Source: CAIMUS01 sp046347625 (GTDB taxonomy: Bacteria > Pseudomonadota > Gammaproteobacteria > Competibacterales > Competibacteraceae). From it: a DNA stretch of 64,000 nt. This document shows, one piece after another, positions 1-8,224 of this stretch (the first letter of the stretch is position 1; each line of letters starts with the position of its first letter). Position numbers and translations under genes: made by a program. The notes beneath the pieces were generated by a model that saw nothing but the letters and a program-made list of their open reading frames with translations, did no database searches and was not told the origin of the DNA. The stretch lies in assembly GCA_046347625.1 (NCBI GenBank), contig JAXMFU010000008.1, positions 186,001-250,000 of the forward strand, read 5' to 3'.

Positions 1-2
1 CT

Positions 3-716
3 GATCCGCGCCAATTAGGTATTGCAATACTTGGAACATTGAAAGAACATCCGCGGATTTCTCGTTTTCGGAATTTTCTACGCAACTGGTATCTCTCCTA
101 TTTCACACCGGATGCGGCTCGCAGTCTACCCATGGCTGGACCACAAAAACATCTTAATGTGCATGGAGATAATCTGGGTAATGTGGTGCAATATTTGGAG
201 CGTGAGCACAAAGCACGTTTTCGGATAATTCTGGATCGCATTGCCAATAAAATTCCAGGAATAGAAAACATAGATACGCATCGGACCGAGGACAATCGCT
301 TGTTGTTACGCTTTAATGATGGTGCATTCAAAGACCCCTTTTTTGCCCAACAGATGTCGGATGGAACATTGAAAATTTTTGCTTACTTATTAATGCTGGA
401 AGATCCCGATCCACCACCATTTATTTGTATTGAAGAGCCGGAAAACGGTCTCTATCATAAGCTGCTCGAAGCATTGGCGCAAGAATTCCGCACTCATGCG
501 ACTGGAGGAAAAAGTGCTCCACAAATCTTTGTTACAACCCATCAACCTTATTTTGTAGATGCACTAACACCAGAAGAAGTTTGGGTATTAGAACGGGGGA
601 ATGATGGATTTTCCACTATTCGCCGGGCCGCCGATGATCCATTAATTAAGAATCTGGTCCAGGAAGGTTTGCCATTGGGAGGGCTTTGGTACAGCGATTA
701 TCTGGATGCGAGGTAG
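3..716 (+). CDS. AAA/OLD-like ATPase, C-terminal part (5' end outside window)
   Basis: The frame is open from the first full codon at base 3, so the gene starts upstream; the TTG at 39 is just an internal codon. What remains is the C-terminal half of an ABC/SMC-like AAA ATPase: a signature-like 'QMSDGTLKIFAYLL', a Walker B 'FICIEEPENGL', and a switch-histidine segment 'FVTTHQPYFVDAL'. Walker A is not in the window. The partner gene starts 3 bases after the stop and its Shine-Dalgarno (GAGG) lies inside this gene's last codons, so the two are co-transcribed. ATPases of this type paired with a small Toprim-like protein are usually phage-defence modules. Codon use is AT-richer than in most of the window, which suggests transfer. 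The fold call is firm; the defence role is inference. Confidence 0.85.
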   Translation, partial: DPRQLGIAILGTLKEHPRISRFRNFLRNWYLSYFTPDAARSLPMAGPQKHLNVHGDNLGNVVQYLEREHKARFRIILDRIANKIPGIENIDTHRTEDNRLLLRFNDGAFKDPFFAQQMSDGTLKIFAYLLMLEDPDPPPFICIEEPENGLYHKLLEALAQEFRTHATGGKSAPQIFVTTHQPYFVDALTPEEVWVLERGNDGFSTIRRAADDPLIKNLVQEGLPLGGLWYSDYLDAR

Positions 717-719
717 ACC

Positions 720-1388
720 ATGCACTTGGAAGTATTGGTTGAGGATGCCTCGGGAAAAATTCTGCTCGATGAGCATCTGTTACCAAAAATACTGGGTGCA
801 CAGGGAGAAAATCATACCTGGCGCGTAATACCTTATAAGGGAGTGGGGCGGCTCCCGAAAAATTTACAAACCTCCGGTGATCCAGCAAAACGTATATTGC
901 TGGAACAATTACCGAGGCTATTAAGAGGTTACGGTAGAACTCCCGGCATCGATGCTGTCGTTGTTGTGGTAGATAACGATAAGCGCGATTGTGTCCAATT
1001 TCTAAGCGAATTGACCGGTCTTCTCGCTTCATGCGATCCTGCACCGAATACCCTGTTCCGTTTGGCAATAGAGGAAGTTGAGGCTTGGTATTTCGGTGAT
1101 CGGGATGCGCTCTTGGCGGCGTACCCTCAAGCAAAGGTCAGAGTTTTAGATGAATATGTTCAAGATAGCCTCTGCGATACGTGGGAAAAATTAGCGGATG
1201 CTATCCATCCCGGTGGACGCTCAATCATCAAGAAAATCGGCTGGCCGGAGTCGGGTGAAGTGAAATGCCGGTGGGCGGAACAAATCGGCCCGAAAATGGC
1301 AATAGAACGCAATTGCTCACCGAGCTTTCGCAAATTTTATGATGGTTTACTTCGGCTTACCGGTACAACAATCAATCGATCTGAATAA
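720..1388 (+). CDS. DUF4276 family protein, partner of the upstream ATPase
   Basis: 222 aa. The layout fits DUF4276: an N-terminal 'LEVLVEDASGK' with an acidic residue at about position 8, then 'YKGVGRLPKNL', a hydrophobic strand ending in an Asp-rich turn 'VVVDNDKRDC' (about 88-97), and 'AIEEVEAWYFGD' (about 119-130). The E...DxD arrangement resembles a Toprim metal site, as in OLD-type nucleases. In known pairs of this kind the ATPase holds or senses and the small protein is the effector nuclease; that division of labour is inferred here. The start ATG has GAGG 6 bases upstream. Family membership is recalled from motif order, not from a search. Confidence 0.78.
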   Translation: MHLEVLVEDASGKILLDEHLLPKILGAQGENHTWRVIPYKGVGRLPKNLQTSGDPAKRILLEQLPRLLRGYGRTPGIDAVVVVVDNDKRDCVQFLSELTGLLASCDPAPNTLFRLAIEEVEAWYFGDRDALLAAYPQAKVRVLDEYVQDSLCDTWEKLADAIHPGGRSIIKKIGWPESGEVKCRWAEQIGPKMAIERNCSPSFRKFYDGLLRLTGTTINRSE

Positions 1389-1409
1389 TCCCTTGGCTCA
1401 CTCGAAGCA

Positions 1410-1760
1410 TCAATGATTTTTAACCCGCATCGCCAGAACCTTCAAAGCATCCTGAGCGGCCCTGGCGACCTGTGGATCCGGGTCCTGGGTAAAGGCTTGC
1501 AGCTTCGTCGCCGATTGGTGGTCGCCAATATCGCCGAGAATAGTCAATACCAGCGGCAGAGACTGGCGCTTTGCAAGCGCTTCTTCCAGCAAAGGCTTGG
1601 CCTTCTCGCCGGCTTTTACCAGAAACATGCCCGCAATCGTGCGGATATTCTCATCTTCCGAGTCGAGCGCCTCGATAAGGCGGCGCCCGACGGCATTCCA
1701 CCCAGTTAGCCGCCAGAGCGCATTATCGAAAAACAGGCGCGCCGCGCCTAGCAGTTGCAT
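1410..1760 (-). CDS. HEAT-repeat protein, small
   Basis: 116 aa. It shows paired-helix repeats with the Asp/Arg spacing of HEAT/PBS-lyase repeats: 'LIEALDSEDENIRTIAGMFLVKAG' followed by 'FTQDPDPQVARAAQDALKVL' (each quoted within the repeat boundaries). It has no catalytic motif and is most likely a protein-binding scaffold. It lies 27 bases downstream of the alpha/beta hydrolase on the same strand, so the two probably form an operon; the hydrolase itself has HEAT-like helical sequence in its N-terminal half. The function is unknown. Confidence 0.68.
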   Translation of the reverse strand: MQLLGAARLFFDNALWRLTGWNAVGRRLIEALDSEDENIRTIAGMFLVKAGEKAKPLLEEALAKRQSLPLVLTILGDIGDHQSATKLQAFTQDPDPQVARAAQDALKVLAMRVKNH

Positions 1761-1787
1761 CTTCGAATTTCCGGCAAGGTTCCTAAC

Positions 1788-2945
1788 TCACAGCATAGCC
1801 GGCACGTTATATTTTCGCCATACCTTGGGATCGTGTGTGGCGGAATGGTTGAACCAGAGCGGGAGCACATTCTCTTGAATGCGGGGATCGCTGAAGCGCT
1901 GGCCGCCGCCGTCGGCCAGAATGACCAGGTCCACCTTTACCCGGATGGAAACCACTTTCCTCACCCGGTCGAAAGCGGGAAAGTATTTGTCGACGTGGAC
2001 CGGGCAACTCAGCAGTACCAGCGTGCCGATACTTAGCCCCCCCTGACTGGCCAGCATGGCAATATTGCCGCCGTGGCTGTGCGCGAACAAATCCAGACCG
2101 TTCAGATTGTGTTTATTGACCCAGGCTCTGAGGTCTGTGGCCGCGATAGCGCGGGCGCCGTCGCTATAGGCACCCGACCATTCGAAACGGTCACCGGCGC
2201 TATAGAGATCGGGGCGGACATTCTGACGCAGATAGGAATGGAAATCCCCGCCCGGTTGCCACCAGGATTCATTCCTGGCGAACGTGCCATGGACAATCAG
2301 GCTGGTATGGGATGGCTTTCCCCCTGTCGAGGGTCTGGTCTTGCGGGTCAGTTTGCGCAGGGCCGGGCTTTCCGGGTAATGACGGGTCAGCGCGGTCGCT
2401 GCGACCTCGCGCACCAACGAATCCGTGCTCTGAGTACCTCGCTCCAATACCTTAAGCGGGCGGACCGGTTCGGTGCTGAGTTCGATATAGGAACTCGCCG
2501 CCGCCACCCGGGTCAGCTCCTGAGGCGATTGCAGAGAGGCTTCCATTAACTCGGCGGCTGTCGCCGGTTCGGGAGACTGATGGAGCCGGTCGGCAATCGC
2601 TGCCAGGGTATCGGCGGCAACCGGTTCCTTCGGCGTGGCCGCCAGTGTCATGCGGACTTTAAGCCCATGTTGTTGCAGACCGGATTGCACCTGTTGGAGA
2701 CTGAAGCGTTCACCGGTGAGGCGCAGTTGCGGCACCTCAAGTTCAGCCTGATCCTCTTCCGGCAGCGGTCCGGCGACAGCCCCTCGGGCGGCCGTGGCAG
2801 CACGGGCCTGCAGCAGTTGCGCATCGCCCCGCAATTGATTTCCCAGCAGCAGCAGCACGGCGGCTTGCGACAGCGCGGCGGTGTCACTGGTTTCCTGGAA
2901 AGCTTCCCGGCTGGTCAGCGGCCGGGTCACTGGTTCATAAGCCAT
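1788..2945 (-). CDS. Alpha/beta hydrolase with helical (HEAT-like) N-terminal half
   Basis: 385 aa from the ATG at 2945, which has a strong AAGGGAGG just 3 bases upstream; an ATG at 2963 would add six residues but has no visible ribosome site. Residues ~1-210 are alpha-helical with repeat-like 'AAASSYIEL' and 'VREVAATALTRHY' segments. The second half is an alpha/beta hydrolase: 'SLIVHGTFARNESWW' (oxyanion strand), then the nucleophile elbow 'LFAHSHGGNIAML' (GxSxG variant AHSHGG), and a late His in 'LWFNHSATHD'. This resembles lipase-class hydrolases that act on lipids or peptides in conflict loci. The substrate is unknown. The next gene upstream on this strand is the nSTAND-FGE gene, whose stop lies 198 bases away across a hairpin. 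Confidence 0.75.
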   Translation of the reverse strand: MAYEPVTRPLTSREAFQETSDTAALSQAAVLLLLGNQLRGDAQLLQARAATAARGAVAGPLPEEDQAELEVPQLRLTGERFSLQQVQSGLQQHGLKVRMTLAATPKEPVAADTLAAIADRLHQSPEPATAAELMEASLQSPQELTRVAAASSYIELSTEPVRPLKVLERGTQSTDSLVREVAATALTRHYPESPALRKLTRKTRPSTGGKPSHTSLIVHGTFARNESWWQPGGDFHSYLRQNVRPDLYSAGDRFEWSGAYSDGARAIAATDLRAWVNKHNLNGLDLFAHSHGGNIAMLASQGGLSIGTLVLLSCPVHVDKYFPAFDRVRKVVSIRVKVDLVILADGGGQRFSDPRIQENVLPLWFNHSATHDPKVWRKYNVPAML

Positions 2946-3094
2946 ATACCTCCCTTGAAACAAGCATCATGTGGACCATGGATCAAACCCGATATTGCTT
3001 TCAGAATAGTTGAATTTTGCTATTTTGCATCCCGGTCGCTTATTTTTTTCGGCCCCTGTGGATAACTTTACCCCCCAAAAAAAGCGGAAAAGAC

Positions 3095-3111
3095 CGGGTG
3101 TGTTGCACCCG
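3095..3111 (-). terminator. Hairpin after the nSTAND-FGE gene
   Basis: A 6-bp inverted repeat CGGGTG/CACCCG with a 5-nt loop lies about 33 bases after the stop at 3144. On the minus strand it is followed by a T-rich stretch, so it is a plausible intrinsic terminator. A hairpin just downstream of an FGE-type C-terminus could also be a DGR homing accessory; the stem is shorter than the one at 48516. Confidence 0.45.
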
Positions 3112-3143
3112 AAAAAAGAAGAAAAGGGTAAAAGAACAAAGAG

Positions 3144-5963
3144 TTAAGGGAAAGTCCTGGCCAGGCGAAAACCCCAGTTGGTGCCCCTGGCGTGCGGGTA
3201 GTTCCAGCCACGCGCAGCCCCGCGCAACCTGGTCGGTACGTGGAGCCACGAGCCGCCCCGCAGCACACGCTCCTCACAATTCTCTTTTTCCCAAGCCGAA
3301 CCGTCCACAGGAGCGCCTTTGTAACTGTCGTGCCAGCAATCCTGTACCCATTCCCAGACATTACCACTCATATCATGCAAGCCCCACGAATTCGCTTCTG
3401 TCCATCCCACAGGATGAGTCCTACCCTCAGAATTCTTGTCGTACCAAGCATAATCGCCTAATTGCTCCTCATTCCCCTCGAAACAGTATGTCGTCTCCTT
3501 CCCTACCCGACAGGCATATTCCCATTCCGCTTCAGTCGGCAGCCGGTAATGATCACCAGTTTTTTCAGAGAGCCACGCTACATAGGCTACAGCATCCTCC
3601 CAGGAGACATTAATCACCGGTCGCTGGCCACGGCCCCAGTTAGAATCATTAGGTACATCGCGCCCGGTATCCAGGGCAAACTGGTCGTATTCCCTGAAGG
3701 TGACCTCATATTTACCGATTGCGAACCGCTTTTCGATCTTCACCTGATGACGCGGTTTTTCACTCTTATCTGCTTGCGGGTCGTCATCCTGTGATCCCAT
3801 CCAAAATCCTCCCGGCGGGATCTCGACCATTTCGGGCACGTAGTAGAAACCCAACTTGGCGAGCACCAGCGAAGTCCCTTGTTGCACCGTCCAGCCCTGA
3901 ATTTCAAACCACACTGCCAACCCTACAAGGGTCAGCAGCAGGGCGGCGACCACTCCCGCTAACCCTCGCTGCCTCCATAGCCGTCGCCGACTCGCATGCA
4001 GAAACTGGTCGGCCAGAACAGAAGGTTTGATCGCCTGACGATAACGCTTGAGCCGGGCACCCGACGCCAAGGCCGAGCTACGTTTACCCAGAGCCTGCCA
4101 TTCTTGAGCCGCTTCTTCCAGGTCCTGGCCGGCCTTAAGTTGCTCCCGGTGTTTGTCAAGCCAATCCCGCAGGGTTTTCCAGGCCGTGAACAGTGCTTCA
4201 TGGGCGACTTCCACCACCGGTTTACCGTCTTCTCCGCGGCTGGCCACCAGTAACCGGGCATCGATAAAGGCCGTTACCAATTTCTCAGCCTCCGCCGACT
4301 TGACCAAGCGTGCCCACGGCGCCCGTCGTCGTGTCACCGTACCACCTTCCTCTATCTCCACCAATTCCTGAAAGACCTCACCCACCGTGGACGGCGCAAT
4401 ACCGAGTCGGCTCATCGTGGTCTCCGCCCGCTGGGCGATGGCGCCTTTTACCCCCTGAAAATTGTTATAAGCCGCCCAGGTCAAACGACCATCGACTCGG
4501 GCGGCATACAGTTCCGCCAGTGCGAACGCCAGCAGTGCCAATGCGCCCGGCTCGGTACCGGTGTCGTCCAGGATGCGCTCCACCAATCCAGGCTCGAAGC
4601 TCAATCCAGCCCGTTCCGCCGGGCGAGTGATCATTTCATGCAGCGCGCCGGGTCCCGGTGCCGCCAGCGGATAGGACAGGGTGCGAAGCAATTCGGCCAG
4701 CGATATCTGCTCCACACAGCGGTGATAAAAGTCCGCTCGCAGAGTGGCCACCAGGCGCAGGCGTGCGGTTTGCACCGCTTTCCGAAGCAAAGCGATGAAC
4801 GGCCCGACATGACGCGGCGCCACCAGCGTGAACAACTCCTCGAACTGATCGATAAACAGCAGCAACTCGGCCCAAGCCGGCTTACCGGCCAGCGCCAAAT
4901 CGCGCAATTCGATTAGCACGGCCGGATCTTTTTCGAGCCTGCCTGCCAGTTCGCGCGGTTGTTGGCCATGGGGTTGCAGCACGTCCTTGAACGACAGAGC
5001 CAGGGCCATAAAGGGATTGTCGCCGACCTCGCCCGGAGTAAAGCGGACCCAGGTCCAGTCCTGACTGCCGACAATGGCTCCGGCCATGAGGCGGGGAATC
5101 AAACCGGCGGCCACCAGCGAAGATTTACCGGAACCGGAAGCGCCGACCACAGCCAGAAAGCGGATAGCAGGATCGACCAGCTTGTTGACCAGCTCATCGG
5201 TTTCCCGTCCCCGTCCGAAATAAATTGGGGCATCGTCCGGGGTAAACGCACGCAGGCCGGGGAAGGGGGAACCCGGCCAGAGCGGAGGACTGGTGGTGAG
5301 CGGCGCCGGCATCTCCGGCTGAACGGCAGCGATCGGTGCCTCGCGCTCCAGTAGCTCACGCACCTGCGCGCGCAAATGCTGGTTCAACTGCTCTCTAAAG
5401 TCTTCAGGCAGGCGGTAAGCGTTATGGCCGCGCTTGATAGCGCCATCCGGATTCTCGAAGGTTTGAAAGAACTGCTTTACCAGCTTCCACTGCTGGGTTT
5501 TCGCTTCAAAATCCGGATCGTCCGGATCGAGCGTGATTTTCTCCGTGCGGCGATACACCAGAATGGTCGGCTTGCCCTGCCGTTCAGCCGCTTCCAGGGC
5601 ATTGAGATATTCCCATTCCGTCCCGGACAAATAGCGGCTGCCATCCGCCTTCTTCCACTCGGACGGCAAGGGCGTACCCATTCGCGACCAGAAGATCACG
5701 ATGACAATATCGCACTTGGCCGGTTCAGGCAGTCCCTGCGCAATCGCCTCCTGGGGTGTCAGCGTAGCCAGCATCGGTGTGCCCGCACCGGGCTTATCCC
5801 AGGCGACGGTTTCCACGGTGATCCTGCCGCGCAGCAACGGGTCGTATTGCAGTTGTTCCAGTACCGTTAACGCCAGGCCACGTTCATCCGCCACATCTCC
5901 CGGTGAAGCCAGGAATACTTTTAGATGCCGCGGGCTGTGAGAGATATTGTTGCTTGTGCTCAT
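3144..5963 (-). CDS. DUF4062 - nSTAND1 NTPase - TM - FGE-sulfatase-like protein
   Basis: 939 aa in four parts. Residues ~13-110 are a DUF4062-type domain ('LKVFLASPGDVADERG'). The nSTAND ATPase has 'YFGRGRETDELV' and Walker A 'GASGSGKSS' at ~274-282, Walker B-like 'LLLFIDQFEELF', and helical winged-helix/regulatory sequence after it. One membrane-like segment sits at ~668-687. The FGE-sulfatase domain (formylglycine-generating-enzyme / C-type-lectin fold) spans ~711-939, ending 'WGFRLARTFP'. STAND NTPases are switch proteins that oligomerise on ligand binding; DUF4062 is a recurrent N-terminal effector/adaptor, and here the FGE domain occupies the sensor position. The last ~37 codons resemble DGR variable regions ('RGGSW...LRGAAR...GFRLAR'). 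Catalysis by the FGE domain is not implied. Confidence 0.85.
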   Translation of the reverse strand: MSTSNNISHSPRHLKVFLASPGDVADERGLALTVLEQLQYDPLLRGRITVETVAWDKPGAGTPMLATLTPQEAIAQGLPEPAKCDIVIVIFWSRMGTPLPSEWKKADGSRYLSGTEWEYLNALEAAERQGKPTILVYRRTEKITLDPDDPDFEAKTQQWKLVKQFFQTFENPDGAIKRGHNAYRLPEDFREQLNQHLRAQVRELLEREAPIAAVQPEMPAPLTTSPPLWPGSPFPGLRAFTPDDAPIYFGRGRETDELVNKLVDPAIRFLAVVGASGSGKSSLVAAGLIPRLMAGAIVGSQDWTWVRFTPGEVGDNPFMALALSFKDVLQPHGQQPRELAGRLEKDPAVLIELRDLALAGKPAWAELLLFIDQFEELFTLVAPRHVGPFIALLRKAVQTARLRLVATLRADFYHRCVEQISLAELLRTLSYPLAAPGPGALHEMITRPAERAGLSFEPGLVERILDDTGTEPGALALLAFALAELYAARVDGRLTWAAYNNFQGVKGAIAQRAETTMSRLGIAPSTVGEVFQELVEIEEGGTVTRRRAPWARLVKSAEAEKLVTAFIDARLLVASRGEDGKPVVEVAHEALFTAWKTLRDWLDKHREQLKAGQDLEEAAQEWQALGKRSSALASGARLKRYRQAIKPSVLADQFLHASRRRLWRQRGLAGVVAALLLTLVGLAVWFEIQGWTVQQGTSLVLAKLGFYYVPEMVEIPPGGFWMGSQDDDPQADKSEKPRHQVKIEKRFAIGKYEVTFREYDQFALDTGRDVPNDSNWGRGQRPVINVSWEDAVAYVAWLSEKTGDHYRLPTEAEWEYACRVGKETTYCFEGNEEQLGDYAWYDKNSEGRTHPVGWTEANSWGLHDMSGNVWEWVQDCWHDSYKGAPVDGSAWEKENCEERVLRGGSWLHVPTRLRGAARGWNYPHARGTNWGFRLARTFP

Positions 5964-6236
5964 GGGGTATAGCTCTTTTAGTCAACCCTTCTTTGCTGAT
6001 TAGCGTCTTCTTGAAATTCCTTTGCCGGGAGCGGAGGGACACGCGCCAGGGCAGGCAAGGTTATTTAATGGGTGTATTTTACAGTGGTTTTAAACGGCGG
6101 CGAGTCAGCCGGCGTAACTCGGTGCTCTCCGGAAACAGGCCGGCGGGGACGCCGGCGCTCCCAGGGAAGAAACTGTAGAGCGCATTAGCCGGCGTAGCCT
6201 GGACGGATCTCGGTTTTTATTTTGTATTTCAGTGCG

Positions 6237-7037
6237 TTACTTTCTATCGAACGCCCCCATCCATCTGGCGACTTCCTGCATAGTCATGCGACCATGCGGG
6301 GCAAGCCGCGCATCCTGGTAACCCCACTGCTCCACGTCCACGCGGTACTGGCTATGGGAAAGCAGAGTGCCCTGGCATACTTTTTCCTGTAAAGACGGAC
6401 TCTCCCTTTCGGCGGCCAACCGCTCCAGAAGCTCCTGTAAGACGGCGGCAGGGATTCTGTCCCGATCGGAGGGATAGATATAGCCGAACAGGATCAGATG
6501 GCTCAGTAGAACCCGCCAATGCTCACCGAAGCGACGCAGCAGGCGCGGCCAATCCAGCCGCTCGACACAGGTCAAAATACAGTGCGCTACGTCGGCACTG
6601 TCGCAACGGTCGCGTTCCAGGATAAAAGCTTTGGACCAGATCGTCTCCTCCAAAGGGGTCAGCAGTACGGGAAGACCCAACACCTCACTCGTTGGTGCCA
6701 GCTCGAACCAGCTATCGTCCACTTCGGTCAGCCCGTTGCCCGAATTAAAGATAATGTCGATAGTCCATTTGCCCCGAAACGCCTTGCCCAGCCAGTGGGA
6801 AAAGGTAATTTCGGTCTGATAGCCGGCCGAGCTCAGTGCATCGAGCACATACTGAAAATCATCGGGATGCACGAAAAGATCGAGGTCCTTGGTGTCGCGG
6901 CTAACCCCGGTATAGTAATGTAAGGCATAGGCGCCGCCGACGAGAAAGGGCAATTCTTCGGCTTGCAGCAGCTTGATGGCACCACGAAAAAACAAATTCC
7001 GCGGATTGGCCCGTCTGAGCCTGAGCGATGATTTCAT
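6237..7037 (-). CDS. Nucleotidyltransferase-fold protein (minimal NTase family)
   Basis: 266 aa from the ATG at 7037, which overlaps the stop of the metallophosphoesterase as ATGA, so the two genes are translationally coupled; an in-frame start 14 codons upstream lies inside that gene and is less likely. Residues ~28-60 hold the NTase signature 'FLVGGAYALHYYTGV' followed by 'DLDLFV', the GG...DxD metal site of DNA polymerase-beta-type nucleotidyltransferases. The remainder is helical. Such proteins can add nucleotides to proteins, antibiotics or tRNA, and many are toxins in toxin-antitoxin pairs. The target cannot be told. Pairing with a phosphoesterase could mean addition and removal of the same group, which is inference. 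Confidence 0.78.
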   Translation of the reverse strand: MKSSLRLRRANPRNLFFRGAIKLLQAEELPFLVGGAYALHYYTGVSRDTKDLDLFVHPDDFQYVLDALSSAGYQTEITFSHWLGKAFRGKWTIDIIFNSGNGLTEVDDSWFELAPTSEVLGLPVLLTPLEETIWSKAFILERDRCDSADVAHCILTCVERLDWPRLLRRFGEHWRVLLSHLILFGYIYPSDRDRIPAAVLQELLERLAAERESPSLQEKVCQGTLLSHSQYRVDVEQWGYQDARLAPHGRMTMQEVARWMGAFDRK

Positions 7038-7879
7038 CCGGTATCCTCCTGATTCGGCTCTGGCAGCCGGGTTTGCCAAGATGGTTGTTCTAAGATGGCC
7101 GCCGCCGTCACTTCCACCACCCGGAACGGCGGCCGATCGGGCTGAATACGCTTGAGTACGGGTACGGCTACATTGTAAACCGGCACGCCGGTCTGGGTAA
7201 TGCCTCGTGCGGTACCCCGGTGGGCATGACCATGGAATACATGGCTTACCGGGAAATGGTTGATCGGTTCCTCCAATCGGCTGGAACCGAGAAAGGGAAA
7301 AATCTCTAAGGGCTCACCGACCACGGTCGCCCGAATGGGAGAATAGTGCAGCAGCACGATTCGCTGCGGAGATTCCAGCTTGACCAACCCTGCCTCGAGC
7401 TTCAACGTCTCGCTGACGGCCTCGCGGACAAACTGCTTGATAGCTTCCTCACCCCAGGGTTGCAGCGAGTGCTCATGAAAACCGCCGGCAAAGCCGCGCA
7501 CGCCGGTAAACCCGATACCGTGGAATTCGTAGCAGTTGCCATCCAGGAGAATGACGCCGGCATCGCAGAGAATCCGCCTGACCTCGTCGGCCTTAGCGGA
7601 TTCGAAGTCATGGTTTCCCAGCACGGCCAGGACCGGCATCCGTTCGAGTGTCGTGGCCAGTTCATCGGCGAGAATCCGCGCTTCCTCGGGCAAACCGTAA
7701 TCGGTCAGATCGCCGCCCAGTAACAGTACATCCGCCCGCTCGGGTACCTGCGAGAACACCGGTCGAAGTTCACCCCGTGAGGTGCGTTTACAGTGAATAT
7801 CGGCCATGGCGGCGATGCGCACTACCCTGTCCTTGGATAACTGCCCGGGTTCACCGTCAGGATTCATCGCCCATTTCAC
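7034..7879 (-). CDS. Calcineurin-like metallophosphoesterase
   Basis: 281 aa. It has the full motif series of the family: 'MADIH' (D-x-H), 'LLLGGDLTD' (GD), 'VLGNHDFE' (GNHD), 'LLHYSP', and 'VFHGHAHRG' (GHxH), which bind two metals for phosphodiester or phosphomonoester hydrolysis. No signal peptide is seen, so it is cytoplasmic. The start at 7879 has GGAG 4 bases upstream; an ATG 4 codons on is the alternative. It is the first gene of a two-gene operon with the nucleotidyltransferase (4-base overlap). The substrate is not predictable from sequence. Confidence 0.85.
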   Translation of the reverse strand: MKWAMNPDGEPGQLSKDRVVRIAAMADIHCKRTSRGELRPVFSQVPERADVLLLGGDLTDYGLPEEARILADELATTLERMPVLAVLGNHDFESAKADEVRRILCDAGVILLDGNCYEFHGIGFTGVRGFAGGFHEHSLQPWGEEAIKQFVREAVSETLKLEAGLVKLESPQRIVLLHYSPIRATVVGEPLEIFPFLGSSRLEEPINHFPVSHVFHGHAHRGTARGITQTGVPVYNVAVPVLKRIQPDRPPFRVVEVTAAAILEQPSWQTRLPEPNQEDTG

Positions 7880-8065
7880 TCCGATATTGGGAAGAGCTGC
7901 TCGTGGTAGATGGTCTGATAAAGCAGCGTGGGTGCCTGGTGTGCAACCCTTGTGCCAGTAACTAATACTTGTTCGCTTGGAATTCTAAGGGAAGCGATCG
8001 GCGGTAAGATTTGCAAGAGATATGTAAAAAATGCCAGTAATGGAAAGTCTTAACACCTATCCGTT

Positions 8066-8159
8066 CGTAGGGCGTTATAGCGGAGCGTATTGCGCCATGA
8101 TGCGGCTGCCCCTCATACGGCGCATTACGCTCCACTCCGCTCCACTCATGCGCCCTACG
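8066..8159. repeat. Palindromic intergenic repeat, family 'GTAGGGCG'
   Basis: Starts CGTAGGGCG and ends CGCCCTACG, with internal complementary arms (GCGGAGCGTATTGCGCC / GGCGCATTACGCTCC). A second copy of the same length class lies at 41283-41386. This accounts for most of the 345-base gap between the metallophosphoesterase gene and putA; nothing else is seen there. Confidence 0.8.
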
Positions 8160-8224
8160 GTTCTTAACCTTTAACCCGAGAGGTAATGGGCACGCTCCCT
8201 TTTACCCATCCTACCATACTTTCC

